Assembly: GCA_947497945.1 (NCBI GenBank)
Contig: CANMIP010000003.1
Coordinates: 124,001 to 188,000, forward strand
Direction: 5' to 3'
Origin: an uncultured Tropicimonas sp.
GTDB taxonomy: Bacteria; Pseudomonadota; Alphaproteobacteria; Rhodobacterales; Rhodobacteraceae
Length of the DNA stretch: 64,000 nt
Part shown: positions 8,714 through 17,994 of the stretch, piece after piece
How positions within the stretch are numbered: the first letter of the stretch is position 1
How the letters are laid out: every line of letters begins with the position of its first letter
Notes under the pieces: generated by a model
Told to the model about the DNA's origin: nothing
Databases searched by the model: none
The model's input: the letters and a program-made list of their open reading frames with translations, nothing else
Program-made: the position numbers and the translations under genes

Positions 8714-10036
8714 ATGAAAATTGTTCACCTTATTGCCGCGACAAGCTGGCTTGCCGGGCAGTCCGTCGCCGGCGAGTTGCCGCCACCGGTGACGGACGAC
8801 ATGTATATGCCGGCCGATCCGGCCATGGTCGAGTTGGGGCGTCTGCTCTTCTGGGATCCAATCCTGTCGGGCAATCGCAATATCTCATGCGGCACCTGTC
8901 ATCACCCGAAATTCGGCACATCGGACGGGGTGTCGCTCTCCATCGGCGAAGGCGCCACCGGGCTTGGCCCGGAGCGCGTGCCGGACCCGGCGAACCCGCC
9001 CGAGCAACGCATCCCCCGCAACGCGCCGGCGCTGTTCAATCTCGGCGCGATGGAGTTCACCGTGCTCTTCCATGACGGCCGGATCGAGGCCGATCCCGAC
9101 GAGCCGAACGGGCTGCGCACCCCGCTCGACCAGGAGATGGTGCAAGGCTTTTCCGGCGTGCTCTCGGCCCAGACCATGTTCCCGGTGCTGAGCCAGGACG
9201 AGATGGCCGGGCATTACGGCGAGAACGAAATCTCCAAGGCCGTCCGCTCGGGACGGCTGACCGGTGAGGACGGTGCCTGGGACCTGATCGCGCAGCGGGT
9301 GCGGGCGATCCCGGAGTACCAGACTGGGTTCGAGGCGGCCCTGCCAGAGGTCGCGGCAGGCAAGCCGGTCTCCTTCACCGATATCTCCGACGCCATCGCC
9401 GAATTCATCAGCTGGGAGTGGCGCTCCGACGACAGCGCCTTCGACCGGCATCTGCGCGGAGAGGCGCCGCTGGAGGGGACGGCCTTGCAGGGCATGGAGC
9501 TGTTTTACGGCGATGCGGGCTGTGCGGACTGCCATTCCGGCCCGTTCCAGACCGATCACGCCTTCCACGCGATGGGCGTGCCGCAGCTCGGCCCCGGCAA
9601 GGCGGAACGCTTCGAGAGCCACGCGAAGGACGAGGGGCGGTTCCGGGTGACGGGGCGCGAAGAGGATCTCTATGCCTTCCTGACCCCGAGCTTGCGCAAT
9701 ATCGCGCTGACCGGCCCCTACGGGCATACCGGCGCCCATCGCGATCTTGGCGCCTTCATCTCCTATCACGCGGATCCGGCGACCGGTTTCGTCGCTTTTG
9801 ACCGGGGCCAACCGGTGTTGCAGGACTTCGAGGGCAAGCCCGTCTGGGCAGCAATCGACGAGGGGGGCGAAGGTGACGCGATCCTGGAGGCGCTGGATGC
9901 GGAGCCGGTCACGCTGACGGATGCTGAGACCGGCGCGTTGGTGACCTTCCTGGAGAGTCTGACCGGGGAGACCGGCGCCGACGGGCGGCTGGGGATTCCG
10001 GAAATTGTTCCGAGCGGGCTGCCGGTGGATCGTTGA
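8714..10036 (+). CDS. Secreted di-heme cytochrome c peroxidase-like protein
   Basis: This 440-residue exported protein of the di-heme peroxidase/MauG family has a signal peptide at about residues 1-20 and two c-heme sites, CGTCH at 59-63 and CADCH at 270-274. Other family features are LGRLLFWDPILSG, FHDGRIEADP and LRNIALTGPYGHTGAH. It would act in the periplasm, reducing peroxide or oxidising a partner. It is longer than classical CcpA (about 330 residues), so a specialised substrate is possible. It begins 21 bases after the LacI gene and converges on the CRTAC1 gene. Confidence 0.88.
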   Translation: MKIVHLIAATSWLAGQSVAGELPPPVTDDMYMPADPAMVELGRLLFWDPILSGNRNISCGTCHHPKFGTSDGVSLSIGEGATGLGPERVPDPANPPEQRIPRNAPALFNLGAMEFTVLFHDGRIEADPDEPNGLRTPLDQEMVQGFSGVLSAQTMFPVLSQDEMAGHYGENEISKAVRSGRLTGEDGAWDLIAQRVRAIPEYQTGFEAALPEVAAGKPVSFTDISDAIAEFISWEWRSDDSAFDRHLRGEAPLEGTALQGMELFYGDAGCADCHSGPFQTDHAFHAMGVPQLGPGKAERFESHAKDEGRFRVTGREEDLYAFLTPSLRNIALTGPYGHTGAHRDLGAFISYHADPATGFVAFDRGQPVLQDFEGKPVWAAIDEGGEGDAILEALDAEPVTLTDAETGALVTFLESLTGETGADGRLGIPEIVPSGLPVDR

Positions 10037-10327
10037 GGCGGTCGGGTCCGGTGGATGTCGGATGCGATGCAGGGCGGCGAACCGAGGGGCGCGACGATCC
10101 GTTCGCGGTCATTGGGGTTGCGCGATGAAAGGCACTGACTCTCGGTCGAAGGCCGCCGTCTCTCGGCGATTGCTTGCAATGCCCTGTCGAAAGGGCATTG
10201 CCAACACTGCCCGAGAAGCAGCGCCGGACCGTCACAGCGGTCCGTCGCGGGCACGGCTAACGTCGGTGCGTATTGCAACGGCAGTGAAGGTCCGTTCCGT
10301 CCGCAGCGCGCATTTGTCCTGCCTGGC
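10037..10327. other. Intergenic region between convergent genes
   Basis: No ORF is convincing. The stretch 10273-10304 shares the 13-mer CAGTGAAGGTCCG and flanking bases with 44902-44932, which suggests a dispersed intergenic element. Confidence 0.4.
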
Positions 10328-11884
10328 TCACTCGGCCGCGCGCAGCTCTGTCTGCCCGTCCGATTGTCTCCAGATCTGGTAGCTTCGCCCCGCCTCGGTC
10401 GTGACCCAGTCACCAACCTCGCCTGACGGCCAGATCACCCTCGCCTCGACCTCCTTCAGCGCGCCGAGCCCGAAATGCTCCGGCAGAGCGCGGCCGGAGA
10501 CATGCCCTCCGCCCGAGGTAATCTCCCGCGCCACAACCCGCCCGTCAGGCAGGCGCAGCTCGATCCAGGCGCCGATGGCAAACCCGTTCACGCCGTCCTG
10601 GCGCGGCAGCAGCCCGATCCAGTCCCCCGCCCCGTCTGTCGCGTTTCGATAGAGCTCCAACGGCGCGCGGCGGTTGTTGACCACCAGGTCGAGCAATCCG
10701 TCGCCATCGAAATCCGCCAGCGCCGCACCGCGAGACCGGTCCATCGTCGCCAACCCGGCCTCGACCGAGTGTTCGACAAAGCGCCCATCCTCTTGCTGAA
10801 TCAACAGGTTGTTCGGATCGTTGATGGCATTGCTCGGCATCTGGTCGACATTGCCCTTGGCGATGAAGAGATCGTCGCGCCCATCATTGTTCACGTCACC
10901 GAACTGCGCCGTCCAGCCGGTCGAGGGGCGGCCATCCTCGCCGATATGCGGCCGCTGTGCGAAGGTGCCGATGGAGAAAGGTGCCTGCGCGTAGCCAGAG
11001 CGCCCCTCCGACAGCAGCGTCAGCTGGTCCGCCATCGAGGTCAGCACAAGGTCGGGCCGGCCATCGCCGGAGATGTCGCGGCTGGCAATGCCCATTCCCC
11101 AGATGGAAATCCGCGTCCAGCCGTCTTCCTCGCCCAGCAGGCGCGGCTCGCCCTCCATGCGCCACATCTGCTCCTCGCCCGCGCGCACGTAGTAATGCCG
11201 GTCATTGGAGACGCGCAGATCCGCGCGCCCCTCCCGCATCCAGTCCGAGAACAGCATGGATAGAGCGCAGAAGCCCGGTTCGAGGATCATAGGCGGGCCG
11301 TAATGATCGCCGTCGGGACGGTGCAGCTCGTTGACATCGCAGGCCTCGAACGGGCCATCGGGATTGTCACGATCGACGTAATTGCCAATGGCCAGCGTCG
11401 GTAGGAGATTGCCCGCCTCCCAGGTCGCCGAAAAAGCCGTCGACCAGCGGTCCCCGCCCTCGAAACCGAGCTGCGCACCAACCTCCTCGAAGCTGCAGTC
11501 GCCCTGCCCTTTCAGCAGCGTGTTTGCGCCGACGCGCAGCACGGCGAGATCGAGGAGACCGTCGCCGTCGAAATCGAGCGGATAGGCTCCGGTCACCCGG
11601 GTCAGCTCTGGCAGGTCCTCGCCGGTTTCGAAGGCGAAAGGCGCCCCCGGCCCCGCGATCCGGTTCACGAAGAGCCGCGCCGGGTCCGCGCCGCCGGCGG
11701 CATAGATCTCCGGGCGGTGGTCGCCATTGCAGTCGAACACCGCCACGCCGCCACCGACGAAATGCTCCCATCCGCCAGAATAGACATGCTCGACCGGAAG
11801 GGCCGCGCGCTCATCCACGAACCGGACCTCCGCCATCGCCGGAAACGCCCCGGCCAGCAGGACGAGAACAGCAACCGTCCTCAT
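10328..11884 (-). CDS. CRTAC1-family exported protein (FG-GAP/VCBS repeats plus ASPIC/UnbV)
   Basis: The 518-residue secreted protein has a signal peptide (MRTVAVLVLLAGAFPAMA) and several FG-GAP/VCBS-type repeats, seen as VAVFDCNGDHRPEIYAA, LDFDGDGLLDLAVL, ISGDGRPDLVL, DVNNDGRDDLFIA and ADFDGDGLLDLVV, which suggest a calcium-binding beta-propeller. The C-terminus matches ASPIC/UnbV (SGGGHVSGRALPEHFGLG, VIWPSGEV). Its ATG overlaps the xylR stop by 4 bases (ATGA), so the two are co-transcribed. Biochemical role is unknown. It converges on the di-heme peroxidase gene; I suspect, but cannot show, a functional link. Confidence 0.85.
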   Translation of the reverse strand: MRTVAVLVLLAGAFPAMAEVRFVDERAALPVEHVYSGGWEHFVGGGVAVFDCNGDHRPEIYAAGGADPARLFVNRIAGPGAPFAFETGEDLPELTRVTGAYPLDFDGDGLLDLAVLRVGANTLLKGQGDCSFEEVGAQLGFEGGDRWSTAFSATWEAGNLLPTLAIGNYVDRDNPDGPFEACDVNELHRPDGDHYGPPMILEPGFCALSMLFSDWMREGRADLRVSNDRHYYVRAGEEQMWRMEGEPRLLGEEDGWTRISIWGMGIASRDISGDGRPDLVLTSMADQLTLLSEGRSGYAQAPFSIGTFAQRPHIGEDGRPSTGWTAQFGDVNNDGRDDLFIAKGNVDQMPSNAINDPNNLLIQQEDGRFVEHSVEAGLATMDRSRGAALADFDGDGLLDLVVNNRRAPLELYRNATDGAGDWIGLLPRQDGVNGFAIGAWIELRLPDGRVVAREITSGGGHVSGRALPEHFGLGALKEVEARVIWPSGEVGDWVTTEAGRSYQIWRQSDGQTELRAAE

Positions 11885-13146
11885 TGACCCGCCTCCCGCA
11901 CAAGGGCCTCGCTCGCCGCCGCCAATGCCAGCGTTGCGGCGCCGCGCGCCCAGACAAGGTCGCCCCAGGCGAAGGCCTCTATCCGCGGCAGCACCCGCGC
12001 CTTGTTCAGCGTCAGCGCGCGGGCCTCGGCCAGCACATCCTCAGCATAGAGATAGTCGTATTTCATCCGCGCCCCCGACAGGATCACAAGCGATGGATCG
12101 AAGAGGTTGATGACATTGGCAATCCCGGCCGACAGGAACCGCCCTGCCCGACGGAAGATCGTCCGTGCCGCCTCGTTGCCGGCCTTGGCCTGGTCATAGA
12201 GGCTTTCGAGGATCACCTGCGCGGAGCCCGAGGCCGTCCGGTGCAGGTCCAGCGCCACCGATGCCTCGCGGACCAATGCGTAATCGGAGACATAGGCCTC
12301 AAGGCAGCCGCGCTGGCCGCAACGGCAGAGCGCCCCGTCGAGTTGCACCTTGGTATGGCCCAGCTCCATGCCGACTGAATGGGCGCCGCGATAGAGCTGG
12401 TGATTCATCACCAACCCCATCCCGACGCCATATTCCAGCGTGATCACCGCGAAATCGGCCAAGCCGCGCCCGGCACCATACCAGAGCTCGGCCAGGGTCA
12501 GCAGGTTGGCATCATTGTCGACCTGCACCGGCAGGCCGAGCCGCGCCGACATCAGCTCGGCGATCGGGATCTCGGTGCCGCGGATGATCGGCGACCAGAG
12601 CGCCATGCCGCGCGCATGGTCGACGATGCCCGGCACGCCGAGCCCTACCCCCGAAATCTGTGCCCGCTCCATCCCGGCCTTGTCCAGCAACTCGCGCAGC
12701 AGGCTCTCCGTCTCCTCGACAAGCAGCTCGACCTCGGCGCGCAGGCTCACGCGGTGCAGGCTCGCCTCAACCACGGTGCGGCCGGCAAAATCGATGATCA
12801 CGCCGGAATGGGTCAGGTCGCTGAGCTTGAGCCCGACGACATAGCCCGCCTCCGGACGCACCGCCAACGCCACTGGCGGCCGTCCACGCCCCCCCGGCTC
12901 GCGGGGCGCCTCGACCTCGGCCAGCAGCCCCGCCCCGAGCAGGTCGGAGACCAGGGTGGAAACCGAGGCCGGGCTCACGGCGAGATGCTTGGCGACATCG
13001 ATTCGCGGGATTTCCCCCTGCGAACGGACGCAGTCGAAGACCTGCTGGCGCAACGGCGGCGCCGTCGAATCATGGGCCGGAACGATCGGACCACAGCCCG
13101 CTCCAGGCAGAGTGATCTTGTCGGAGTCTCCAGCAAGGCCTTGCAT
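11881..13146 (-). CDS. xylR: ROK-family transcriptional regulator of xylose use
   Basis: The 421-residue ROK repressor has an N-terminal winged helix (about residues 30-90; VAKHLAVSPASVSTLVSDLL) and a sugar-kinase-like domain with the ROK zinc motif CRCGQRGCLEAYVS. ROK regulators of the XylR class repress xylose genes and are relieved by xylose. It is divergent from xylF with a palindrome between them, which fits that role. The ATG at 13146 is used because GAAGGAA precedes it; the longer track ORF has no such site. Confidence 0.88.
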   Translation of the reverse strand: MQGLAGDSDKITLPGAGCGPIVPAHDSTAPPLRQQVFDCVRSQGEIPRIDVAKHLAVSPASVSTLVSDLLGAGLLAEVEAPREPGGRGRPPVALAVRPEAGYVVGLKLSDLTHSGVIIDFAGRTVVEASLHRVSLRAEVELLVEETESLLRELLDKAGMERAQISGVGLGVPGIVDHARGMALWSPIIRGTEIPIAELMSARLGLPVQVDNDANLLTLAELWYGAGRGLADFAVITLEYGVGMGLVMNHQLYRGAHSVGMELGHTKVQLDGALCRCGQRGCLEAYVSDYALVREASVALDLHRTASGSAQVILESLYDQAKAGNEAARTIFRRAGRFLSAGIANVINLFDPSLVILSGARMKYDYLYAEDVLAEARALTLNKARVLPRIEAFAWGDLVWARGAATLALAAASEALVREAGQ

Positions 13147-13263
13147 ATTTCCTTCACTCCACCAATAAAATACCATTCTGCACTGCAGCAGATGTGACCG
13201 CAAACACGCAATACAGCTGGATTTTAGCCCAGAACTGCCCGAACAGTGCATGATGAGGCAATT

Positions 13264-13281
13264 TTTATTTTGACAAATAAA
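13264..13281. promoter_or_regulatory. Putative XylR operator overlapping a TTGACA -35 box
   Basis: TTTATTT-TGAC-AAATAAA is a 7-bp perfect inverted repeat in the xylR-xylF gap. The TTGACA at 13270-13275 could be the -35 box for xylF, although the -10 candidate 17 bases on (AATCTT) is weak. Binding here would block the promoter directly. Confidence 0.6.
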
Positions 13282-13370
13282 TTAATTCGGTCAATCTTTT
13301 TATGCGCAGGCCAAGGGGGAGTCTCATGGTCTGCCTGCCCAACACGCAGGGCAAAATTCGGGAGGAATTC

Positions 13371-14396
13371 ATGCGTAATCTTTTCATCGCGGCTGCCGCA
13401 CTGACGACCGCTTTCACCACGACCGCGCTTGCGCAAGATCTTACAGTCGGCGTTTCCTGGTCGAACTTCCAGGAAGAGCGCTGGAAGACGGACGAGGCCG
13501 CCATGGTCGCCGCTCTTGAAGCCGCCGGCGCCAAATACGTTTCGGCAGACGCCCAGTCGTCCGCGTCCAAGCAGCTTGCCGATGTCGAGGCGCTGATTGC
13601 CCAGGGCATCGACGCGCTGATCCTGCTGGCGCAGGACACCGAAGCCGCCATCCCCGCCGTGGCCCTGGCCGCTGACGAGGGTATCCCGGTTGTCGGCTAT
13701 GACCGCCTGGTCGCCGATCCGCGCGCCTTCTACCTGACCTTCGACAATGTCGAAGTTGGCCGGATGCAGGCCCGCGCTGTCTTCGAAGCCATGCCCAAGG
13801 GCAACTACGTGATGATCAAGGGCTCGCCCACCGACCCGAACGCAGACTTCCTGCGCGGCGGTCAGCAAGAGATCATCCAGGCGGCTGTTGACAGCGGCGA
13901 CATCACCATCGTCGGCGAAGCCTATACCGATGGCTGGCTGCCCGCCAACGCACAGCGCAACATGGAGCAGATCCTGACTGCGCAGGACAACAAGGTCGAC
14001 GCCGTTGTCGCCTCCAATGACGGCACCGCCGGTGGCGTTGTCGCAGCCCTGACCGCTCAGGGCATGGAAGGTATCCCGGTTTCCGGTCAGGACGGCGACC
14101 ATGCCGCGCTGAACCGCGTTGCCCTGGGCACCCAGACCGTTTCGGTCTTCAAGGACGCCCGCGACCTCGGCCGCAACGCCGCGGAAATCGCTGTTGCTCT
14201 GGCCGGTGGCACCGCCATGGGTGATATCGACGGCGCGGCCGAGTGGACGTCGCCCGATGGCGTGACCATGACTGCCAAGTTCCTGGCCCCGGTTCCGGTG
14301 ACCCAGGAAAACCTCAGCTTCGTGACCGATGCCGGATGGATCTCGGTCGAGAAGCTCTGCCAGGGCGTCGAGAACGGCCCGGCCCCCTGTAACTGA
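13371..14396 (+). CDS. xylF: D-xylose ABC transporter, substrate-binding protein
   Basis: The 341-residue periplasmic protein has signal peptide MRNLFIAAAALTTAFTTTALA and XylF-type features: VGVSWSNFQEERWKTDEAAM, IAQGIDALILLAQDTEA, GYDRL and MIKGSPTDPNADFLR. It captures D-xylose for XylH/XylG. The start at 13371 follows GGGAGGAATTC; the upstream in-frame extension in the track has no signal peptide. It is the first gene of xylFHGBA and is followed by a stem-loop that could give it higher mRNA levels than the genes downstream. Confidence 0.95.
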   Translation: MRNLFIAAAALTTAFTTTALAQDLTVGVSWSNFQEERWKTDEAAMVAALEAAGAKYVSADAQSSASKQLADVEALIAQGIDALILLAQDTEAAIPAVALAADEGIPVVGYDRLVADPRAFYLTFDNVEVGRMQARAVFEAMPKGNYVMIKGSPTDPNADFLRGGQQEIIQAAVDSGDITIVGEAYTDGWLPANAQRNMEQILTAQDNKVDAVVASNDGTAGGVVAALTAQGMEGIPVSGQDGDHAALNRVALGTQTVSVFKDARDLGRNAAEIAVALAGGTAMGDIDGAAEWTSPDGVTMTAKFLAPVPVTQENLSFVTDAGWISVEKLCQGVENGPAPCN

Positions 14397-14423
14397 CCCA
14401 CACTCACGTAACTGAAACGAACA

Positions 14424-14447
14424 GCCCCCGCCGATCACGGCGGGGGC
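14424..14447 (+). other. Stem-loop in the xylF-xylH gap
   Basis: GCCCCCGCCG-ATCA-CGGCGGGGGC is a perfect 10-bp stem with a 4-base loop and no T tract behind it. In sugar ABC operons such hairpins commonly stabilise the binding-protein transcript or partly stop transcription. That role is inference here. Confidence 0.7.
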
Positions 14448-14479
14448 ACTCGAAACGCGCATCCCGGAGAGCGCCCATC

Positions 14480-15778
14480 ATGGCTGACCAGAACGCCCCC
14501 AGCGACCTGCCGCAGCACACCCGCCGGAACATCCTCGACACACTTGAAATAGACAGACGCCTGCTCGGAATGATCGGAGCCTTTGTCGTCATCTGTCTCG
14601 TGTTTCACTTCTGGACGGGCGGCAGATTCCTGACCCCTCGCAATATCTTCAACCTGACAATCCAGACCGTTTCCGTCGCCATCATGGCAACCGGCATGGT
14701 CTTCGTCATCGTCACCCGCCATATCGACCTCAGCGTCGGTGCCCTGCTGGCCACCTGTTCGGCCATGATGGGCATGACCATGACGACCTGGTTGCCGAAT
14801 GTCTTCGGCGTCGATCTCGGGTCCCCCATCATTGCCCCCATCGCGATCCTCGTCGGAGCGGTTGTCGGCACCGCCATCGGGGCCTTCCATGGCTGGTTGA
14901 TCGGGTATCTGACGATCCCGGCCTTCATCGTCACGCTGGGCGGCCTCTTCGTGTGGCGCAACGTCGCCTGGCACCTCTCGAGTGGCCAGACACTCGGCCC
15001 GCTCGACCCGACCTTCCTCAAGCTCGGCGGAACCTCCGGCACGCTCGGCGCGACCGGCAGCTGGATCCTCGGGATCATCGCGGCCGGGTTCGTCCTCTAC
15101 CTGCTGTTCAACGCCCGCCGCAGCAAGATCGCGCACGGTTTCCCGGTGAAACCCGTCTGGGCAGAGCTGACCATCGCGGGTGCTGTCGCAGGCGCCATCC
15201 TCGGCTTCGTCAAGATTCTCAACTCCTACGAGATCCCGACCCGGCGTCTGGCACGCGAGTTCGCCGCGGCAGGCCAGGAAATGCCCGAAGGCTACACCGA
15301 GGCCTATGGCGTTCCCTATTCCGTGTTGATCCTGATTGTCGTGGCGCTTGTCATGACCGTGGTCGCACAGCGTACCCGTCTTGGCCGCTACATCTTCGCC
15401 ACCGGTGGCAACCCCGAGGCGGCATCCCTCTCGGGTATCGACACCAAGCTGCTGACGGTCAAGATCTTCGCCATTGTCGGCTTCCTCTGCGCCATCTCGG
15501 CGGTCGTCGCCTCTGCGCGCCTGACTTATCACACCAATGATATCGGCACGCTGGACGAACTGCGCGTCATCGCGGCGGCTGTCATCGGCGGCACGGCCCT
15601 CTCGGGCGGCTTCGGCACGATCTACGGCGCCATCCTCGGCGCGCTGATCATGCAGTCGCTGCAATCGGGCATGGCCATGGTCGGCGTCGAAGCGCCCTAT
15701 CAGAACATCGTCGTCGGCATCGTCCTGGTGCTCGCCGTCTATGTCGACATCCTCTATCGCAAGCGGACGGGAGACTGA
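14480..15778 (+). CDS. xylH: D-xylose ABC transporter, permease
   Basis: This 432-residue polytopic membrane protein of the XylH family has the permease hallmark VTRHIDLSVGALLA and the loop motif YIFATGGNPEAASLSGI. At over 400 residues it is longer than RbsC-type permeases, as is usual for XylH, because of an extra mid-region. It forms the xylose channel with XylG. GGAGAG precedes the ATG, and the gene ends 3 bases before xylG. Confidence 0.94.
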   Translation: MADQNAPSDLPQHTRRNILDTLEIDRRLLGMIGAFVVICLVFHFWTGGRFLTPRNIFNLTIQTVSVAIMATGMVFVIVTRHIDLSVGALLATCSAMMGMTMTTWLPNVFGVDLGSPIIAPIAILVGAVVGTAIGAFHGWLIGYLTIPAFIVTLGGLFVWRNVAWHLSSGQTLGPLDPTFLKLGGTSGTLGATGSWILGIIAAGFVLYLLFNARRSKIAHGFPVKPVWAELTIAGAVAGAILGFVKILNSYEIPTRRLAREFAAAGQEMPEGYTEAYGVPYSVLILIVVALVMTVVAQRTRLGRYIFATGGNPEAASLSGIDTKLLTVKIFAIVGFLCAISAVVASARLTYHTNDIGTLDELRVIAAAVIGGTALSGGFGTIYGAILGALIMQSLQSGMAMVGVEAPYQNIVVGIVLVLAVYVDILYRKRTGD

Positions 15779-15781
15779 CCC

Positions 15782-16555
15782 ATGCCACTTGATACCTCAG
15801 AACGCGGCACGCCCCTGCTGGAGATGCGCAACATGCGCAAGAGCTTCGGCGGCATCCATGCCGTGGAAGACGTCTCGATCGATCTCTATCCGGGCGAGGT
15901 CATGGGGGTTCTCGGCCATAACGGCGCCGGCAAGTCGGTGCTGATGAAGATGCTCTCGGGCGCCTATCCGCGCGATGGCGGCCAGATCCTCATCAATGGC
16001 GAGGAAGCGCATATCGAGAACCCGCGGGATGCGCGCTCCTACAATATCGAGACGATCTACCAGACGCTTGCGCTGGCCGACAATCTCGACGCCGCCTCCA
16101 ACCTGTTCCTGGGGCGCGAACTGGTCACCCCTCTTGGCCTCGTGGACGACGCCAAGATGGAATCCGAGACGCGCAAGATCATGAACCGGCTCAACCCCAA
16201 CTTCCAGCGTTTCCACACGCCGGTCTCGGGGCTCTCGGGCGGCCAGCGGCAATCCGTCGCCATCTCCCGTGCGGTCTATTTCAACGCCAAGATCCTGATT
16301 ATGGACGAACCCACTGCCGCGCTCGGAGTCGAGGAAACGGCCATGGTGGCCCGCCTCATCGACGAGCTGAAGGCGCAGGGACTCGGCATCCTGCTGATCG
16401 ACCATGACATCCACCAGGTGAAGGCGCTCTGCGACCGGGCTTCGGTGATGAAGAATGGCAAGCTGGTCGGCACGGTGCGGGTCAATGAAGTCACCGAGGA
16501 TGACATCCTCGGCATGATCATCCTGGGCAAGAACCCGGAGAATGGAGTGGAGTAA
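15782..16555 (+). CDS. xylG: D-xylose ABC transporter, ATP-binding protein (single cassette)
   Basis: The 257-residue ATPase has one complete cassette: Walker [10 protein letters not shown] at about residues 46-54, signature [15 protein letters not shown], Walker [13 protein letters not shown] and H-loop [10 protein letters not shown]. coli XylG has two cassettes (about 510 residues), so this is the short form seen in many alphaproteobacteria, presumably acting as a homodimer. Its Walker A ends in Ser-Val rather than the more frequent Ser-Thr. The stop and the xylB start overlap as TAATG. Confidence 0.92.
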   Translation: MPLDTSERGTPLLEMRNMRKSFGGIHAVEDVSIDLYPGEVMGVLGHNGAGKSVLMKMLSGAYPRDGGQILINGEEAHIENPRDARSYNIETIYQTLALADNLDAASNLFLGRELVTPLGLVDDAKMESETRKIMNRLNPNFQRFHTPVSGLSGGQRQSVAISRAVYFNAKILIMDEPTAALGVEETAMVARLIDELKAQGLGILLIDHDIHQVKALCDRASVMKNGKLVGTVRVNEVTEDDILGMIILGKNPENGVE

Positions 16556-17994
16556 TGTTTATCGGTCTGGACCTCGGGACATCTGGTCTCAAGGCGCTCT
16601 TGATCGACGAAGACCAGAAGGTCATCGCCGAAGCCACGGCGCCGCTTACCGTCTCACGCCCCGCAGCGGGCTGGTCGGAACAGGCGCCGGCGGATTGGCT
16701 GGCTGCTGCCTCGGCGGCGATGGACGGGCTGGCCGCCGCGTCCTCGCTGTCGGGTGTCAAGGGCATCGGGCTCTCGGGCCAGATGCATGGCGCCACGCTG
16801 CTGGACGCATCGGACGACGTGCTGCGCCCCTGCATGCTCTGGAACGACACGCGCTCCTATGAAGAGGCCGCGGTGCTCGACGCCGCCCCGCTCTGGCGCG
16901 AAATCTCCGGCAATATCGTCTTCCCGGGCTTCACCGCACCAAAGGTAATGTGGGTTCAGAAGAACGAGCCGGAAGTCTTTGACAAACTGGCAAAAGTCCT
17001 GCTTCCGAAAGACTATCTCCGGCTCTGGCTGACCGGCGAATATGTCTCCGAGATGTCGGATGCCGCCGGCACCTCCTGGCTCGACACCGGCAAGCGGGAC
17101 TGGTCGGACGCGCTGCTGGCCGGCTCCGATCTCAGCCGGGACCACATGCCGAGCCTCGTTGAAGGCGCCGAAGCCTCTGGAACGCTGCGCAAGGAGTTGG
17201 CGGATCGCTGGGGCCTGCCCGGCAATGTCGTGGTTGCCGGCGGCGGCGGCGACAATGCCGCGTCCGCCGTGGGCGTTGGCGTGGTCAATGCCGGCGAGGC
17301 CTTCATTTCGCTCGGCACTTCGGGCGTGCTCTTCGCCGCCTCGGATGCCTACCAGCCGGACCCGGCGACGGCCGTGCACACTTTCTGCCACGCCCTGCCC
17401 GACACCTGGCACCAGATGGGCGTGATCCTCGCGGCCACCGATGCGCTGAACTGGTACGCGAACCTCGTCGGCTCGGATGCGGCAACGCTCACCGGCACGC
17501 TGGGCGAGCTGCGCAGTCCCGGTCGCGCGATGTTCCTGCCCTATCTCGGCGGCGAGCGGACCCCGCATAACGACGCCCAGATCCGCGGCGCCTTCACCGG
17601 GCTGGAACATGCCACGGACCAGACAGCCGGCGCCGTTGCCGTGCTCGAAGGCGTGACCCACGCCGTGAAGGACAGCTATGACGCGCTGGCCTCGACCGGG
17701 ACGAAATTCGAGCGGCTCATTGCCGTGGGCGGCGGCTCGCGCTCGGTCTACTGGCTTCAGGCCATCGCCACCTCGCTCGACATGCCGGTGCAGGTGCCGG
17801 TTGCCGGCGATTTCGGCGGCGCGTTCGGCGCGGCACGCCTTGCGCTCATGGCCGCCACCGGCGCCGGGGCCGAGATCGCGACCATCCCGGAAATCTCCAA
17901 GGTGGTCGAGCCGGTCAAGGAACTCAAATCCGCTTTCGCCGATGCGCATGCGCGCTATCGCGACAGTTACCAAGCCCTCAGAGGTCTCTCATGA
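16555..17994 (+). CDS. xylB: Xylulokinase
   Basis: The 479-residue FGGY-family kinase phosphorylates D-xylulose to xylulose 5-phosphate in the cytoplasm. It shows the N-terminal phosphate-binding motif [15 protein letters not shown], the XylB motif [13 protein letters not shown], a LWNDTRS segment and the FGGY C-terminal ATP site ([13 protein letters not shown]). It is translationally coupled to xylG (TAATG) and overlaps xylA by 4 bases. Confidence 0.95.
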   Translation: MFIGLDLGTSGLKALLIDEDQKVIAEATAPLTVSRPAAGWSEQAPADWLAAASAAMDGLAAASSLSGVKGIGLSGQMHGATLLDASDDVLRPCMLWNDTRSYEEAAVLDAAPLWREISGNIVFPGFTAPKVMWVQKNEPEVFDKLAKVLLPKDYLRLWLTGEYVSEMSDAAGTSWLDTGKRDWSDALLAGSDLSRDHMPSLVEGAEASGTLRKELADRWGLPGNVVVAGGGGDNAASAVGVGVVNAGEAFISLGTSGVLFAASDAYQPDPATAVHTFCHALPDTWHQMGVILAATDALNWYANLVGSDAATLTGTLGELRSPGRAMFLPYLGGERTPHNDAQIRGAFTGLEHATDQTAGAVAVLEGVTHAVKDSYDALASTGTKFERLIAVGGGSRSVYWLQAIATSLDMPVQVPVAGDFGGAFGAARLALMAATGAGAEIATIPEISKVVEPVKELKSAFADAHARYRDSYQALRGLS

